64,000 nt of DNA, from positions 1 to 64,000 of the forward strand of contig JAEUJY010000164.1 of the NCBI GenBank assembly GCA_016794525.1. The letters are read 5' to 3'. The DNA comes from Myxococcales bacterium. Its GTDB lineage: Bacteria > Myxococcota_A > Polyangia > Haliangiales > Haliangiaceae. Shown in pieces: positions 41,418 to 58,456 of the stretch; position 1 is the stretch's first letter; each line of letters begins with the position of its first letter. Both the position numbers and the translations under genes were made by a program. Below the pieces are notes generated by a model, which ran no database searches, was not told the origin of the DNA, and saw nothing but the letters and a program-made list of their open reading frames with translations.

Positions 41418-44400
41418 CGCCACGGCGACCGCCACGAGGTGCGCAGCACCAGCTTGGCCTCGAAGTCGCTGATGTCGCGCTCGCCGGCGTCGTCGTAGTT
41501 CTTCGACAGGTACGACGCCTCGGCCGAGGTCTGGCTGAGCAGCCGGTACTCGAGGCGGGCGTTGACCGTCGAGCCGCGGGTGGTGCGCTCGAGATCGCCG
41601 ACGAAGCGGCCGTTCTCGAACACCCGGGCCTCGCCGTGGAAGCCGAACGAGCCGAGGTTGAACTCGATCCGGGCGACGTCGAGGCCCGACAGGTCGCGCA
41701 GCGTGTCGGCCACCGCGCGGGTCAGGAGGTCGCCGGCGGCCTGGCGGAACAGCTCGTCGGTGTAGCCCTGGCTGGTGTCGGTCGACGGGTTGATCCGCGT
41801 CGGGTCGGTGCCGATCGCCGCCTGGCCGAGGTTGCGGCGGAACTCGTCGGGGGTGCGGCCCGAGATGATCAACGTCAGCGTCTGCGCCTTGTTCAGCCCC
41901 GACGCCGTGTACAGGTCGAAGTGCGGCTGGGCCAGCGACTTCTCGAGCCGCAGGATGATCAGGTGGTCGGTGCCGGTGGGATCCCGGTAGTCGGCCTCGC
42001 TGGTGATGTCGAGCGTCGGCGTCTGGCCCAGCGGCAGCAGCCGCTCGAACTGGATCGCGCCGGTGGTGCGGGTGAAGCGCGCGCGCAGGCCGGGGATCTT
42101 GAACGTCCCGCGCTGCACCAGGATCGTGCCGTCGAGGCGCGGATCGCGCGGCGTGCCGGTCAGCGCCAGCCCGCCCTCCATGTCGATCGAGGCGATGTTG
42201 TTGGCCACCGAGAACCGCCGCGCGTCGACCGCGAGGTCGAGGCGGGCGTTGGCCAGGAGCGGCGACGACTCCCAGAACGGCGCCGACGACGGGCCGCTCG
42301 ACGCCGCCGGGCGCAGCACCTCGCCGAGGTTGAAGTCGACCAGGTAGCGGCCGCTGACCAGCTCGACCTTGCCGGCGACCTCGAGCTGCCCGCCGTCGAG
42401 CACGACCTGCAGCCCGTCGACGTTGACGATCAGGTCGAGCTTGCGCGGCACCCGGTACGGGTAGGCCTCGAGCGAGCCGGTCAGGTCGGCGGCGCTCTTG
42501 GTGACGTCGAAGTCGACCAGGTCGAGCGTGCCGTGGATGTTGCGCAGGCGGCCCTCGCCGTCGATCGAGCCGCCGACCGCGTCGACGTCGACCACCAGCT
42601 TGGCCGGGTCGTCGACGTCGTTGGTGATCGCGACGGTGCCCTCCGACAGCGCGATCTCGCGGCGCAGGCTGCGGGCCAGGAGCGTCAGCGGCCGCGTCGG
42701 ATCGAACGTCACGGTGCCGTCGATCTGCGGTCGCGCGCCCTTGCCGAACAGCCGCAGGTTGACGTCGGCCGCGCCGCTGGCCGACGCGATCTCGCCGGGC
42801 GCGCCCAGCACCAGCATCTCGCCGCCCAGCGTGCCGGCGACGATCACGCTCCACTCGGCGGGCACGCTGCGGTCGAGGACGATGCCGCCCGACACCGACA
42901 GCGACGCGCGGTCGACCGAGAAGCCGTCGTCGACCTCGAGCGACAGGCCGGTGAACGACAGCGATCGCCGCCCCGGCCCGGCGCTGGCCCCGGTGGCGTC
43001 GTCGATCTCGATCTTGCCGGCCGGGATCCGCAGCCACGCCTCCTGGCGGGTCGGGCGGACGCCGACGTCGAGCAGGTCGAGCGTGGCCTTGAGCCGGGGC
43101 GCGCGCGGCTGGCCGGTGATGCGCACCGTCAGCTCGGCCTGGCCGCGGGCGTCGTCGAGCAGGCGGCCGGCCAGCGGCAGCGCGCGGGCGATGTCGAGCG
43201 TGCCGTGCGCCGACAGATCGAGCCGGGTCGCGCCGATCGTGCCGACCACCGCGATCGCGCCGAGCTCGGTGGTCAGCGTCGCCGGCTGGGCCAGGTGCAG
43301 GTCCTTGCCGTCGTAGGTCGCCGACACCGGCGCCGCCAGCCGCACGTCGAGCGGCAGCGGCGCGTCACCCAGGCCCGCCACCGCGAGGGTCGCGGATAGC
43401 TCGGAGAGATCGACGCTGACGTCGAGCGGCGCGCGCGGGTCGGCCAGCGCGGTGCGGACCCGGATGCGACCGCTGGCGGTGACGTGGGCCATCGGCAGGC
43501 CGGCCAGCGCCGCGAGATCGACGAAGGTGTCGAGCGGCAACCGGCTGAACGTCAGCGTGACGTCGAGCTTGTACGGCGCGGTCGTGCCGAGCCGGCCGCC
43601 GATCGTCAGGCGGTCGTCGAGGAAGCTGGCGGCGACGGTGACCGCGCCGGGCCCGGCGGCGGCGAACCGCAGCGCGCCGTCGCCGAGGAACCCGCCCAGG
43701 GCCCACGCCCGGCTGACCCGCAGGCTGCCGGCCAGGGTCGGGGCCTCGATCGTGCCGCCCAGCGCCAGCCCGTCGGCGTCGAACACCGCGCCCGCCGGCC
43801 AGGCCTGGCCGAGCAGCGCCGCGACCGCGGCCAGCGGCACCGCCTCGAGCGCCAGCGCGCCGCCCAGCCGCTGGTTCTTGTCGGCCGAGACCTGCGCGGT
43901 GATCTGGCCGCCGGCCTGCCGGCGCGCGCGGGCGATGACGCAGCGGCCGCCGCGCTTGGCGACGTCGAGGCACGCGGCGTCGGCGGCCGGCGGCGCCGCG
44001 CTCGGGCAGGCCTTGATCGCCGCCGGCGCGCGCCCGAGCCACACGCCGACGTCGGCGAACGGCTGGCCGAGCACGGTGAGCCGGTTGCTGCACAGCCAGC
44101 CCTCGGCGACGGTGCGGGTCGGGTCGAGCGAGCCGCGCAGCGTGAGGTCGGCCGACAGCCGCCCGCCGGCCTTGCCGGCGACGACCGGCAGCCGGCCGAT
44201 GTCGACCTCGGTGGCGCGGATGCGCAGCCGGTCGAGCGTCGTGACGGTCTCGCCGAAGCGGATCACGCCGTCGCCGCGGATCGCGCGCCCGAGCTTGGGC
44301 AGGCGGACGTCCTCGACGGTGAGCAGCGGCGCGCGGTACGCGAAGCGCGGCATCGTGACGGTGCCGACGACCGGCACGTCGAGCATGACGACGTCCTCGC

Positions 44401-46291
44401 CGAGGATGGCCTCGCCCTCGGAGTAGACGTGGCCGCGGAACGCGATGTCGTCGAGCGGCGTGCGCTGCGCCTGCCGGTGCGGCCGCGCCGCGGTCACCGC
44501 CAGCGCGACCCGCGCGCGGGGGCGCACGTGGGGGGCGCGGTCGGCGCGGCGGTGGGCCCGGGCGGTGGGGCGCGGCGCGCGGCGCGCCGGCTTGGTGGCC
44601 TTGGCCGGCGTCTTGGGGTTGGCGCACTGGCTGGCGCGCTGCAGCGCGAGCAGGTCACCGACCCGCCCGGACGCGTCGCGGATGTCGAACGGCGGCAGCT
44701 TCTTCGACCGCGGATCGAGGGTCACGCCGACCCGCGCCGACGACGACCGGAACTGCACCTGCATGTCCTGGACGGTGACGGTGCCGAACGTCTGATCGGC
44801 GAACACCGTGCCGCCGTAGGCGTGGACCGCGCCGATCCGCAGGTCGAGCTCGTCGAGCAGCGCCTGGATCGCGGTGTCGCCCTTGTAGCGGCGGGCGCGG
44901 AAGTGGCCGGCCAGCGTCGAGCCGATCACGTCGCGCTGGCACTTGGGCAGCCAGCGCCCGAGCTCGAGCGGGCGGGTGATGTCGATCGTCGCGTTGACCA
45001 GGAACGGCGCGTCGTCGGAGCCGTCGCCCTCGAACGCCGCCGACAGCGTCAGCTCGCCGCCCACGCCGCGGGCGATGAACTTCTCGACGTTGCCGGAGTT
45101 GACCGCGAGGTCGTAGCCGGCGTTGAGGTTGTCGAGCTCGAGCAGCACCGAGTCGCTGACGCCGGTGACCGGATCGGGCGGGACGAAGTCCTTGAGGTCG
45201 TAGGTCAGGCCGCTGATCGCCAGATCGATCCGCGGGTAGAAGACGATCGGCCCGGTGATGTCGGCCTTGACCTTGACGTCGTCGCCGCCGAGGTCGACCA
45301 GGATCGACTGCTTGAGCATCGGCCCGGCGTTGTCGACGGTGGCGGTGATCTGCCACGAGCCGCCGTACGGCGTGTCCCAGTAGTCGATCATCGCGCCCTT
45401 GATGCGGGCCTTGGCCTTGCTGGTCGAGTCGAGGGCGAGGTCGAAGGTCAGCGTGTTGGCCACCGGGCTGGCCGGCCACGTCGTCGGGATCTGCTTGAGC
45501 GTGTTGACCGTCAACCGATCGAGCGGGAAGCGGTAGTTGCCCTCCCACTGGCCGTCGCTGCCGCGCTCCCACGGGATGTCGATCTCGCCGGGCCCGCCGG
45601 TCGGCGCCAGCGCGAAGTAGAACTTGGGCACCAGCGCGTCGGAGGCGTCCATGTACAGGAAGCCGGTGGCGCTGACGTCGTGGATCAGCGCGCGGAAGCC
45701 GTACTTCTTCTGGCTCTTCAGGCCGCTCCAGATCTCGAGGTCGAGATCCTCGATCGTGAAGTCGCGCAGGTCGAAGACCGGCTTCGACGACGACGAGATG
45801 CCGACGTAGAAGCCGGCCTTGCGCCGGCCGTAGAACGCGGCCAGCAGGCTGAAGACCTTCTTGTCATACTCGTGCAGCTTGTACGGCTCGGCCACCTCGC
45901 GCAGCAGCACCCGGCCGCCGCGGACGTGGATCTTGCGCAGCACGAAGTCGTGGTGGCCGAACATCAGCGCGTGGATGTCGATCTCGGCGGTCAGGAGCGG
46001 CGACTCGAGCACGAGGTTGTGCTCGTCGTCCCAGACCTTCACGTTCTTGATCGTCAGCGGGATCCAGCCGCCGCGGACCACCGCGCCCAGCCCCGACACC
46101 GGCCACTCGACCGACTCGGCCTCGATGCGCCCGCGCATCGAGCGGTTCATCATGTCGGTGATCGTCGTCGCGAGGTCCGGGCCCTCGAAGCGGATCCGCA
46201 GCACGGCCACGGCGAGCCCGGCGAACAGCACCAAGCCCAGACCGGCGGCGACCAGCCACCGGCGCAACCGGATCGCGGGGCGGGCCAGCAC
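41414..46291 (-). CDS. tamB: TamB-family inner-membrane translocation protein
   Basis: 1625 residues from GTG. One N-terminal membrane anchor (RWLVAAGLGLVLFAGLAVAVL), a long beta-helix-like region and the C-terminal TamB domain with the conserved stretch MEGGLALTGTPRDPRLDGTI, then LPLGQTPTLDITSEADYRDP and a final FEAKLVLRTSWRSPWR. TamB bridges inner membrane and Omp85 proteins, or moves lipids between membranes. A Thr/Ala/Pro-rich spacer (about 585-640) interrupts the mid region. TAACGT lies 8 nt upstream of the start. Confidence 0.92.
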   Translation of the reverse strand: MLARPAIRLRRWLVAAGLGLVLFAGLAVAVLRIRFEGPDLATTITDMMNRSMRGRIEAESVEWPVSGLGAVVRGGWIPLTIKNVKVWDDEHNLVLESPLLTAEIDIHALMFGHHDFVLRKIHVRGGRVLLREVAEPYKLHEYDKKVFSLLAAFYGRRKAGFYVGISSSSKPVFDLRDFTIEDLDLEIWSGLKSQKKYGFRALIHDVSATGFLYMDASDALVPKFYFALAPTGGPGEIDIPWERGSDGQWEGNYRFPLDRLTVNTLKQIPTTWPASPVANTLTFDLALDSTSKAKARIKGAMIDYWDTPYGGSWQITATVDNAGPMLKQSILVDLGGDDVKVKADITGPIVFYPRIDLAISGLTYDLKDFVPPDPVTGVSDSVLLELDNLNAGYDLAVNSGNVEKFIARGVGGELTLSAAFEGDGSDDAPFLVNATIDITRPLELGRWLPKCQRDVIGSTLAGHFRARRYKGDTAIQALLDELDLRIGAVHAYGGTVFADQTFGTVTVQDMQVQFRSSSARVGVTLDPRSKKLPPFDIRDASGRVGDLLALQRASQCANPKTPAKATKPARRAPRPTARAHRRADRAPHVRPRARVALAVTAARPHRQAQRTPLDDIAFRGHVYSEGEAILGEDVVMLDVPVVGTVTMPRFAYRAPLLTVEDVRLPKLGRAIRGDGVIRFGETVTTLDRLRIRATEVDIGRLPVVAGKAGGRLSADLTLRGSLDPTRTVAEGWLCSNRLTVLGQPFADVGVWLGRAPAAIKACPSAAPPAADAACLDVAKRGGRCVIARARRQAGGQITAQVSADKNQRLGGALALEAVPLAAVAALLGQAWPAGAVFDADGLALGGTIEAPTLAGSLRVSRAWALGGFLGDGALRFAAAGPGAVTVAASFLDDRLTIGGRLGTTAPYKLDVTLTFSRLPLDTFVDLAALAGLPMAHVTASGRIRVRTALADPRAPLDVSVDLSELSATLAVAGLGDAPLPLDVRLAAPVSATYDGKDLHLAQPATLTTELGAIAVVGTIGATRLDLSAHGTLDIARALPLAGRLLDDARGQAELTVRITGQPRAPRLKATLDLLDVGVRPTRQEAWLRIPAGKIEIDDATGASAGPGRRSLSFTGLSLEVDDGFSVDRASLSVSGGIVLDRSVPAEWSVIVAGTLGGEMLVLGAPGEIASASGAADVNLRLFGKGARPQIDGTVTFDPTRPLTLLARSLRREIALSEGTVAITNDVDDPAKLVVDVDAVGGSIDGEGRLRNIHGTLDLVDFDVTKSAADLTGSLEAYPYRVPRKLDLIVNVDGLQVVLDGGQLEVAGKVELVSGRYLVDFNLGEVLRPAASSGPSSAPFWESSPLLANARLDLAVDARRFSVANNIASIDMEGGLALTGTPRDPRLDGTILVQRGTFKIPGLRARFTRTTGAIQFERLLPLGQTPTLDITSEADYRDPTGTDHLIILRLEKSLAQPHFDLYTASGLNKAQTLTLIISGRTPDEFRRNLGQAAIGTDPTRINPSTDTSQGYTDELFRQAAGDLLTRAVADTLRDLSGLDVARIEFNLGSFGFHGEARVFENGRFVGDLERTTRGSTVNARLEYRLLSQTSAEASYLSKNYDDAGERDISDFEAKLVLRTSWRSPWR

Positions 46292-46299
46292 GCAGCGGT

Positions 46300-46305
46300 A
46301 CGTTA
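46300..46305 (-). promoter_or_regulatory. -10-like TAACGT before tamB
   Basis: TAACGT, 8-nt spacer to GTG 46291. Confidence 0.35.
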
Positions 46306-46330
46306 GCAGGTCGGGCCGCGGCCCGCCCCG

Positions 46331-46705
46331 TCAGCGGGTGCAGTACTCGACGGGGGAGGGCGAACCGTCCCGCACCACCACGCACGAGGTGACCGACACC
46401 TCGTCGGTCTCGAACGTGATGGCGACGTTGTCGCCCAGCTGCGCCGGGAACGGCGCCGTCGGGCCGACCGAGCCGTCGGCGCGCGCCGTGGCGATGATGC
46501 CGGTGCCCGCGTTGCGGTTGAAGATGTAGACGACCGCGTTGGAGTAGTTGGGCTCGGCCGCGTAGCTGAACGTGGCGACGCCGCCGGTCGCGTCGACCGC
46601 GAAGGTCATCTCGGTCGGCTCCGGCGGCGGGATGGGGATCGACGGCGTGATGCACCCCGACAGGGCGATACACAGCGCGGCGATGGCCAGGAGGCGAGCC
46701 TTCAC
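46331..46705 (-). CDS. Small lipoprotein
   Basis: 124 residues from GTG. Lipoprotein signal ending LSGC-ITPS; then a proline stretch and a small beta-rich domain (TFAVDATGGVATFSYAAEPNYSN; DNVAITFETDEVSVTSCVVV). Unknown function. It begins behind TAGACT with a 7-nt spacer and lies 39 nt before the tamB start in the same orientation. Confidence 0.7.
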   Translation of the reverse strand: MKARLLAIAALCIALSGCITPSIPIPPPEPTEMTFAVDATGGVATFSYAAEPNYSNAVVYIFNRNAGTGIIATARADGSVGPTAPFPAQLGDNVAITFETDEVSVTSCVVVRDGSPSPVEYCTR

Positions 46706-46712
46706 GCCCCGT

Positions 46713-46718
46713 AGTCTA
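46713..46718 (-). promoter_or_regulatory. -10-like TAGACT, leaderless position
   Basis: TAGACT, 7-nt spacer to GTG 46705. Confidence 0.45.
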
Positions 46719-46812
46719 CGCAACTTCTGGTCCAGCGTCGCCCGCCTGGCGTATCGCCGGGTTGCCAGCCGCCGCATGCCAACCTGCTTGGCACATCGCC
46801 ACCCTGGTAGAC

Positions 46813-46912
<100 letters not shown>

Positions 46913-46927
46913 TCCCCCGAAACGCCG

Positions 46928-46963
46928 AACGGCCCAGATCCTCGCTGAAGGATCCGGGCCGTT
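46928..46963 (-). terminator. Hairpin, 14-bp stem with one mismatch
   Basis: AACGGCCCAGATCC (46928-46941) pairs with GGATCCGGGCCGTT (46950-46963); 8-nt loop. It is the third and last hairpin after the OMP gene. A T-run follows only on the plus side, so the terminator direction is not certain. Confidence 0.55.
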
Positions 46964-46965
46964 TT

Positions 46966-47020
46966 GGGAGGGGGCCCCCGGCGAATGCCGGGGGAGGGTC
47001 TTTTCGAAAGACCCTCTCGG
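46966..47020 (-). repeat. Double-hairpin intergenic repeat, copy 5
   Basis: On the minus strand, a 10-bp stem GAGGGTCTTT (46994-47016) is followed by CCCCCGGC-ATTC-GCCGGGGG (46975-46994) and the tail CCCCCTCCCAAAACG, which matches most of the copy 1/2 tail. It begins directly after the stop of the 47023 gene. Confidence 0.7.
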
Positions 47021-47022
47021 TA

Positions 47023-47889
47023 TCACCTCGTGCGCTTGACCTTCATCGGCAGCATGATCGACACGCCGACGCCGGCGAACAGGTGGTGCAGGAAGCGGCT
47101 GTCGTCGTCCTTCACCGCCAGGTCGGCGTTGAAGTCGGCGCCCGACGGGTTGTCGGTGAACGCGTAGTCGCGCACGGCGAGGTCGATCGCCATGAAGTCG
47201 TTCACGAAGACGTGGATGCCGCCGCCGAGGTACAGGCCGGGCTTGAAGCCCGAGTTCAGCGGCGGGTCGTCGTTGGGGTTGTCGTCCGGCACCGGGCCGT
47301 TCTGGCCCATCTCCGGCGCGCCCGGGTTGGTGTCGTCGCACACCGACGCCTCACAGCTCGAGGTCAGCTGCGCGAACGCGACGCCGCCCTGGAAGTAGAA
47401 GTCGAAGTTGACGAACGCCTTGCCGAACGCGGCGAGCTTGCCGTACCACGGGGTCACGCTGGCGTAGGCCGCGCCGTGGAACGGCATCTTGTTCAGGTGC
47501 TGCGAGAACTCGGTCTTCGACGGCTCGCGGCTGCCCGACGACGCGCCCATCGGCGGCGTCGGGTCGGACTCCTCGAGCGTCTTCAGGACGCGCTCGGTGA
47601 GCTTGGTGTCGATCGACGCCGAGCCGACGCCGATGACGCCGAACGACAGCATGTCGTTCAGGTGGTACTCGAGCTTGAGACCACCGCCGACGAAGTGCCG
47701 GAAGTCGGCGTTGATCGTCGACTCGAACATCGGGGTGGCCTCGAGGCGCTTGGCCACCAGCAGCAGGCGGTGGCGGACCGCGGGCTGCGAGTCGAGGTCG
47801 CTCTTGTTTTCGGCGGCGGCGAGGCCGGGACCGGCCAGGAGGCCGGCGGCCAGCACGCTACCAATCAGCAGACGGGCGTTGTTGGTCAC
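47023..47889 (-). CDS. Outer-membrane beta-barrel protein
   Basis: 288 residues from GTG, with GGAG six nucleotides upstream. A signal peptide (MTNNARLLIGSVLAAGLLAGPGLAAAE) and then amphipathic strands (FRHFVGGGLKLEYHLNDMLSFGVIGV; FVNFDFYFQGGVAF; LYLGGGIHVFVNDFMAIDLAVRDYAF; HLFAGVGVSIMLP). It resembles the small OmpA/OmpW-like 'outer membrane beta-barrel domain' proteins of myxobacteria. It follows the next OMP gene after 15 nt, and both look like one operon. Confidence 0.8.
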   Translation of the reverse strand: MTNNARLLIGSVLAAGLLAGPGLAAAENKSDLDSQPAVRHRLLLVAKRLEATPMFESTINADFRHFVGGGLKLEYHLNDMLSFGVIGVGSASIDTKLTERVLKTLEESDPTPPMGASSGSREPSKTEFSQHLNKMPFHGAAYASVTPWYGKLAAFGKAFVNFDFYFQGGVAFAQLTSSCEASVCDDTNPGAPEMGQNGPVPDDNPNDDPPLNSGFKPGLYLGGGIHVFVNDFMAIDLAVRDYAFTDNPSGADFNADLAVKDDDSRFLHHLFAGVGVSIMLPMKVKRTR

Positions 47890-47904
47890 GGTTGGCTCCA
47901 GCTC

Positions 47905-48855
47905 TCAGCGGAAGGTGGTGTACTCGAAGCTCGGCGGGATCCAGAAGCTGGCTCCGAGCTGGAACATCACGTTGTTGATGAACGCCGTCTCGGCGTGGTC
48001 CTTGGCGTCCGACGCCGACGTGTACATCATGCGGTCGGTCGGCTCGAACTTGTCGACGAAGATGTAGTCGCGGATGCCGAGGTTCACGGTGAACCACTTG
48101 GCCAGGAAGAACCGCATCGACGCGCCGATGTTGGGCGTGATGAGGATGTTGGTGAACGCGTCGTAGCGCGGGTCGCGGGGGATCACCTCGGACTGGGTGA
48201 TGCCGACGCCGGCCGTGAAGTACGTCTCCCAGTGGATCAGGTGCTTGTCCAGCACCGCGAACTTCCCGTAGACCGGCACGTAGTGGAAGTTCAGGGCGGC
48301 GGCGAAGTTGTACTTGTTCACCGTCGGCAACCGCCGGGCCTGACGACCGACCAGGTCGAACGGCTCGCGGAAGTTCTTGGCGAAGTACTGGCCCTCGACG
48401 CCGACCGCCAGCACGTCGGTCAGGTAGTAGTTGATCTGCGCGCCGGCGCCGGTGTGCCGGATCATGTTGTCGTTCATGGTCGTCGCCAGGAACGGCATCA
48501 GATCGGTGCGGCCGAGCTTGAGGAACGGCTTGCGCATCACCACGACGATGTCCTTCCAGGACACCGGCTTGACGTCGCGGGTGGTGGTGTCGATCTTGAC
48601 GGCGTCCGAGGTGTCGGTCGCCAGGTCGGCGTTGAGATCGCGCTCGGGCGGGGTGTCGCCCTCCATCTCGATCTCGCCCTCGTCGACCCCACCGGCGGGC
48701 TGGTCGTCGCCGTCCATCTCGATCTCGTCGTCACCCGCGGGAGCGGGGGTGGGCTTCGGCTGCGCGAAAGCAGTCGGGAGACCGACGGCCCATGTGAGCG
48801 CAGCCGCACCGACCAGGGCGGCAAAGAAACTGGAGTGGCTCTTGGTGCGTCGCAT
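47905..48855 (-). CDS. Outer-membrane beta-barrel protein
   Basis: 316 residues. A signal peptide (MRRTKSHSSFFAALVGAAALTWAVGLPTAFAQ), an acidic Gly/Glu linker (GDDEIEMDGDDQ), then barrel strands (FMLGRTDLM..; GAGAQINYYLTDVLAVGVEGQYF; AAALNFHYVPVYGKF; FTNILITPNIGASMRFFLAKWFTVNLGIRDYIF; FELGASFWI-type end). A paralogue of the downstream 47023 protein in architecture. Start: ATG 48855; longer frames begin in the leader. Confidence 0.8.
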   Translation of the reverse strand: MRRTKSHSSFFAALVGAAALTWAVGLPTAFAQPKPTPAPAGDDEIEMDGDDQPAGGVDEGEIEMEGDTPPERDLNADLATDTSDAVKIDTTTRDVKPVSWKDIVVVMRKPFLKLGRTDLMPFLATTMNDNMIRHTGAGAQINYYLTDVLAVGVEGQYFAKNFREPFDLVGRQARRLPTVNKYNFAAALNFHYVPVYGKFAVLDKHLIHWETYFTAGVGITQSEVIPRDPRYDAFTNILITPNIGASMRFFLAKWFTVNLGIRDYIFVDKFEPTDRMMYTSASDAKDHAETAFINNVMFQLGASFWIPPSFEYTTFR

Positions 48856-48900
48856 GAGGTGAGATGGTCTCCGGGCGAGGGGTCCGGTTCGGACACGGCG

Positions 48901-48933
48901 AACGGCTGAAATCCTAAATAATTTCGAGCCGTT
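48901..48933 (-). promoter_or_regulatory. Hairpin in leader of OMP operon
   Basis: AACGGCTCGAAAT and ATTTCAGCCGTT (minus strand) form a long stem with a one-base bulge, inside a roughly 99-nt untranslated leader. Possible mRNA-stability or translation control element. Confidence 0.45.
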
Positions 48934-48960
48934 ACGACGTGACTCGCTCAACTGCGCGCA

Positions 48961-48989
48961 ATATTACACGCGCGATTTTCAATTCACAA
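48961..48989 (-). promoter_or_regulatory. Sigma70-type promoter of OMP operon
   Basis: TTGTGA (48989-48984), a 17-nt spacer and TAATAT (48966-48961). The local sequence is unusually A/T-rich for the window. This is the best canonical promoter seen here. Confidence 0.7.
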
Positions 48990-49090
48990 GACCACGCGGG
49001 ACATTCAGTGGTTGCGCGATCCGCGGGGGGAACCATGCGGAAATGCGTGGCCCGACGCCAGCCGATCCGTCACCGGAGTTGCGACGACGC

Positions 49091-50299
<1,209 letters not shown>

Positions 50300-50309
50300 G
50301 GGGGCCGGG

Positions 50310-50315
50310 ACTATA
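50310..50315 (-). promoter_or_regulatory. -10-like TATAGT before ftsY
   Basis: TATAGT with a 10-nt spacer to ATG 50299; the TAG inside is also the stop codon of the upstream gene (50311-50313). Confidence 0.45.
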
Positions 50316-51981
50316 CTGCAACCCCGGCCGCGCGCTCGGCGATCGCGGCCGCGGCGTTGGCCTCCACGGCGGGCAGGACGTCTTCGTCCGGCACCCGGCC
50401 CGAGAAGTAGACCTCCTCGATCTGGGCGGTCAGGGCGGCCAGCGCCGGCGGCGAGCGCCGGGCCCGGACGTGGTCGACGATCTGCCGGGGCGACCAGATG
50501 CCCCACAGCTCGGGGCGGGGCAGGAGCGGCTGGGCGGCGCTGCGGTAGATCGCGAAGGCGCGCTCGCGCACCGGCACCAGGTCGACCCGGGCGCCGCGCA
50601 GCTCGCCGCGGTGGGGGATCGTCACCGCGAACCGCTCGCTGACGTGGCCGGCGGCGCGCACCGTCGCGGTCCACTCGCCGGAGGGCAGCGCCTCGAACGC
50701 GAACCGCCCGTCGGGGCCGCTGAGCGTGGTGCGCGCGTCGGCGCCCAGCGCCAGGTTGATCGTCGCCTCGGCCAGCGGCCGGGTCCGCACCGAGTCGCGC
50801 ACGGTGCCGGCGAAGCCGTGGTCGCTGGCGCGGCGCAGCGTCGACACCAGGCTCGGGCGGGCGACGTCGAGGCCGCCGCGGGGCGGGGCGTCGACCCGGG
50901 TGGCCTCGGGGGTGGCCTCGGCGGCGTGCCGCTCGCGGCGGCGCCGGGCCCACACGAAGCCCAGCGCGGTCAGGACGGTGGCGGCGAACGCGGCGATCGT
51001 GATCGCGACCGGCGCGGGCCGCGGCGTGCCGACGGTGATGAACACCGCCGGCGACTGGCTGCCGCGCAGCCACGCCTCGCGCGGCTCGGCGGTCAGCACC
51101 AGGCCGTGGCGGCCGGTGCCGAGCAGGCTGGCCTCGACGTCGATCCGGAACTTGCCGTCGGCGCCGGTGGTGGCGCTGCCGAGGCGGCGCTTGTCGTCGC
51201 CGGCCGCGGTGACCGTGACCTTGGCGACGCCGGCGCCGTCGGCGTCGACCACCCGGCCGCGCAGGTGGATCGTGGCGTCGTAGGCCGCGGTGGCGGGCGC
51301 CTCGACGGTGGTGGTGGTGTCGCTGGCCAGCTCGATGACGACGGACGTGGTGGCCGCGGCGTGGCCGGTGTCGCCGGCGAAGCGCGCGGTGAGGCGGCGG
51401 CTGCCGGCGCCGAGCGCGTCGGCCCGGCGGATCAACGTCGGTTGCCCGCTGCGCATCGCGACGTCCTTGTGCGGCTCGTCCTTGTCGGTCGGGCTGATCC
51501 GCACCGTCACCGGCACCACCAGCGGCGCGCCGTCGGCGGTGGTGACGACGGTGACCAGCACGCCCTGCGGGGACACGCTGGTCGAGACGGTCATGTCGAC
51601 GGTGGCCTTGCTCGGGTCGACGGTGGCGGGCTCGGTGCGCGCGGCGTCGATGCCGTCGCCGCCGGGGAACGCCAGCGCCACCTCGACCGGGCCCGGGCCG
51701 GCGGCCACCTCGACGTCGAAGCTGCCGTCGGGGCGCGTGATGGCCTCGGCGGTCACGCCGGCCAGCGCGATCTGGACGGTCTGGCCGCCCAGGCCGGCGC
51801 CGGTCGTGTGGTCGTGGAGCTCGCCGTGGACCCGGACCTGGCCATCGGCGGTGCGGCGGACGCTGCCCAGCGTCAGGTCGGCGCGGGCGCGGATCGACAC
51901 CGTGGGCGGGGCCGCGGCCACGCGCCCGGACGCCGTGATCAGCAGCGCCAGCGTGACGAAGGCGACCAGCGCGCGAGCCAC
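50311..51981 (-). CDS. Exported protein with carboxypeptidase-regulatory-like domains
   Basis: About 556 residues from GTG 51981. A typical signal peptide ([24 protein letters not shown]), then several Ig-like/CarboxypepD-reg-like beta domains ([65 protein letters not shown]), a mid transmembrane helix ([24 protein letters not shown]) and a helical C-terminus ending ERAAGVAV. An upstream in-frame GTG at 52029 gives 572 residues and cannot be ruled out. Role unknown; possibly a cell-surface or regulatory protein. It is divergent from smc. Confidence 0.75.
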   Translation of the reverse strand: MARALVAFVTLALLITASGRVAAAPPTVSIRARADLTLGSVRRTADGQVRVHGELHDHTTGAGLGGQTVQIALAGVTAEAITRPDGSFDVEVAAGPGPVEVALAFPGGDGIDAARTEPATVDPSKATVDMTVSTSVSPQGVLVTVVTTADGAPLVVPVTVRISPTDKDEPHKDVAMRSGQPTLIRRADALGAGSRRLTARFAGDTGHAAATTSVVIELASDTTTTVEAPATAAYDATIHLRGRVVDADGAGVAKVTVTAAGDDKRRLGSATTGADGKFRIDVEASLLGTGRHGLVLTAEPREAWLRGSQSPAVFITVGTPRPAPVAITIAAFAATVLTALGFVWARRRRERHAAEATPEATRVDAPPRGGLDVARPSLVSTLRRASDHGFAGTVRDSVRTRPLAEATINLALGADARTTLSGPDGRFAFEALPSGEWTATVRAAGHVSERFAVTIPHRGELRGARVDLVPVRERAFAIYRSAAQPLLPRPELWGIWSPRQIVDHVRARRSPPALAALTAQIEEVYFSGRVPDEDVLPAVEANAAAAIAERAAGVAV

Positions 51982-52123
51982 GGCGAAGGTGATAACACGG
52001 CCAAACCGCTGGCGCTGTGCCGCGACCACGGGGCCGCCGCGATCCGGATGTCAGAGGGGGGATCGACCCTGCCGACCGCAGGAGCGATCCCGGGATCTCT
52101 CTGCCGAGGAGCCGAAGCCTTAC

Positions 52124-58129
<6,006 letters not shown>

Positions 58130-58179
58130 GAGTGGCTCCTTGGTGAGTTCGCGCTGGCGACGCACCGCCCCCGGCGCGA

Positions 58180-58407
58180 TTACACCGGGCGCGGTCGCGC
58201 CGCGTAGCCGGCCTCGGCGATCGCGTCGATCAGCGCCGCGACCGGCGCCGCCGCCGGGTCGTGTTCGACGGCGACCAGCCCGGCGCGCAGCTGGACGTCG
58301 ACCTTGCCGACGCCGGCGAGGTCGCCGAGCGCCTGCGAGATGTGGCGGATGCAAGACGGGCAGGTCATGCCCTCGACGGTCAGGATCGTGGTGGGACGGT
58401 CAGACAT
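58180..58407 (-). CDS. copZ: Copper chaperone CopZ-like HMA protein
   Basis: 75 residues, HMA domain with the copper-binding MTCPSC motif (C16, C19) and the usual betaalphabetabetaalphabeta length. It hands Cu(I) to a P-type ATPase. The Shine-Dalgarno AAGGAG lies 7 nt before the ATG. It is divergent from copA and co-oriented with the MFS gene downstream. Confidence 0.93.
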   Translation of the reverse strand: MSDRPTTILTVEGMTCPSCIRHISQALGDLAGVGKVDVQLRAGLVAVEHDPAAAPVAALIDAIAEAGYAARPRPV

Positions 58408-58456
58408 GGGTGACTCCTTTCATCGACCTCGACGCAGCGCGCGGCGCGGGCTTACG

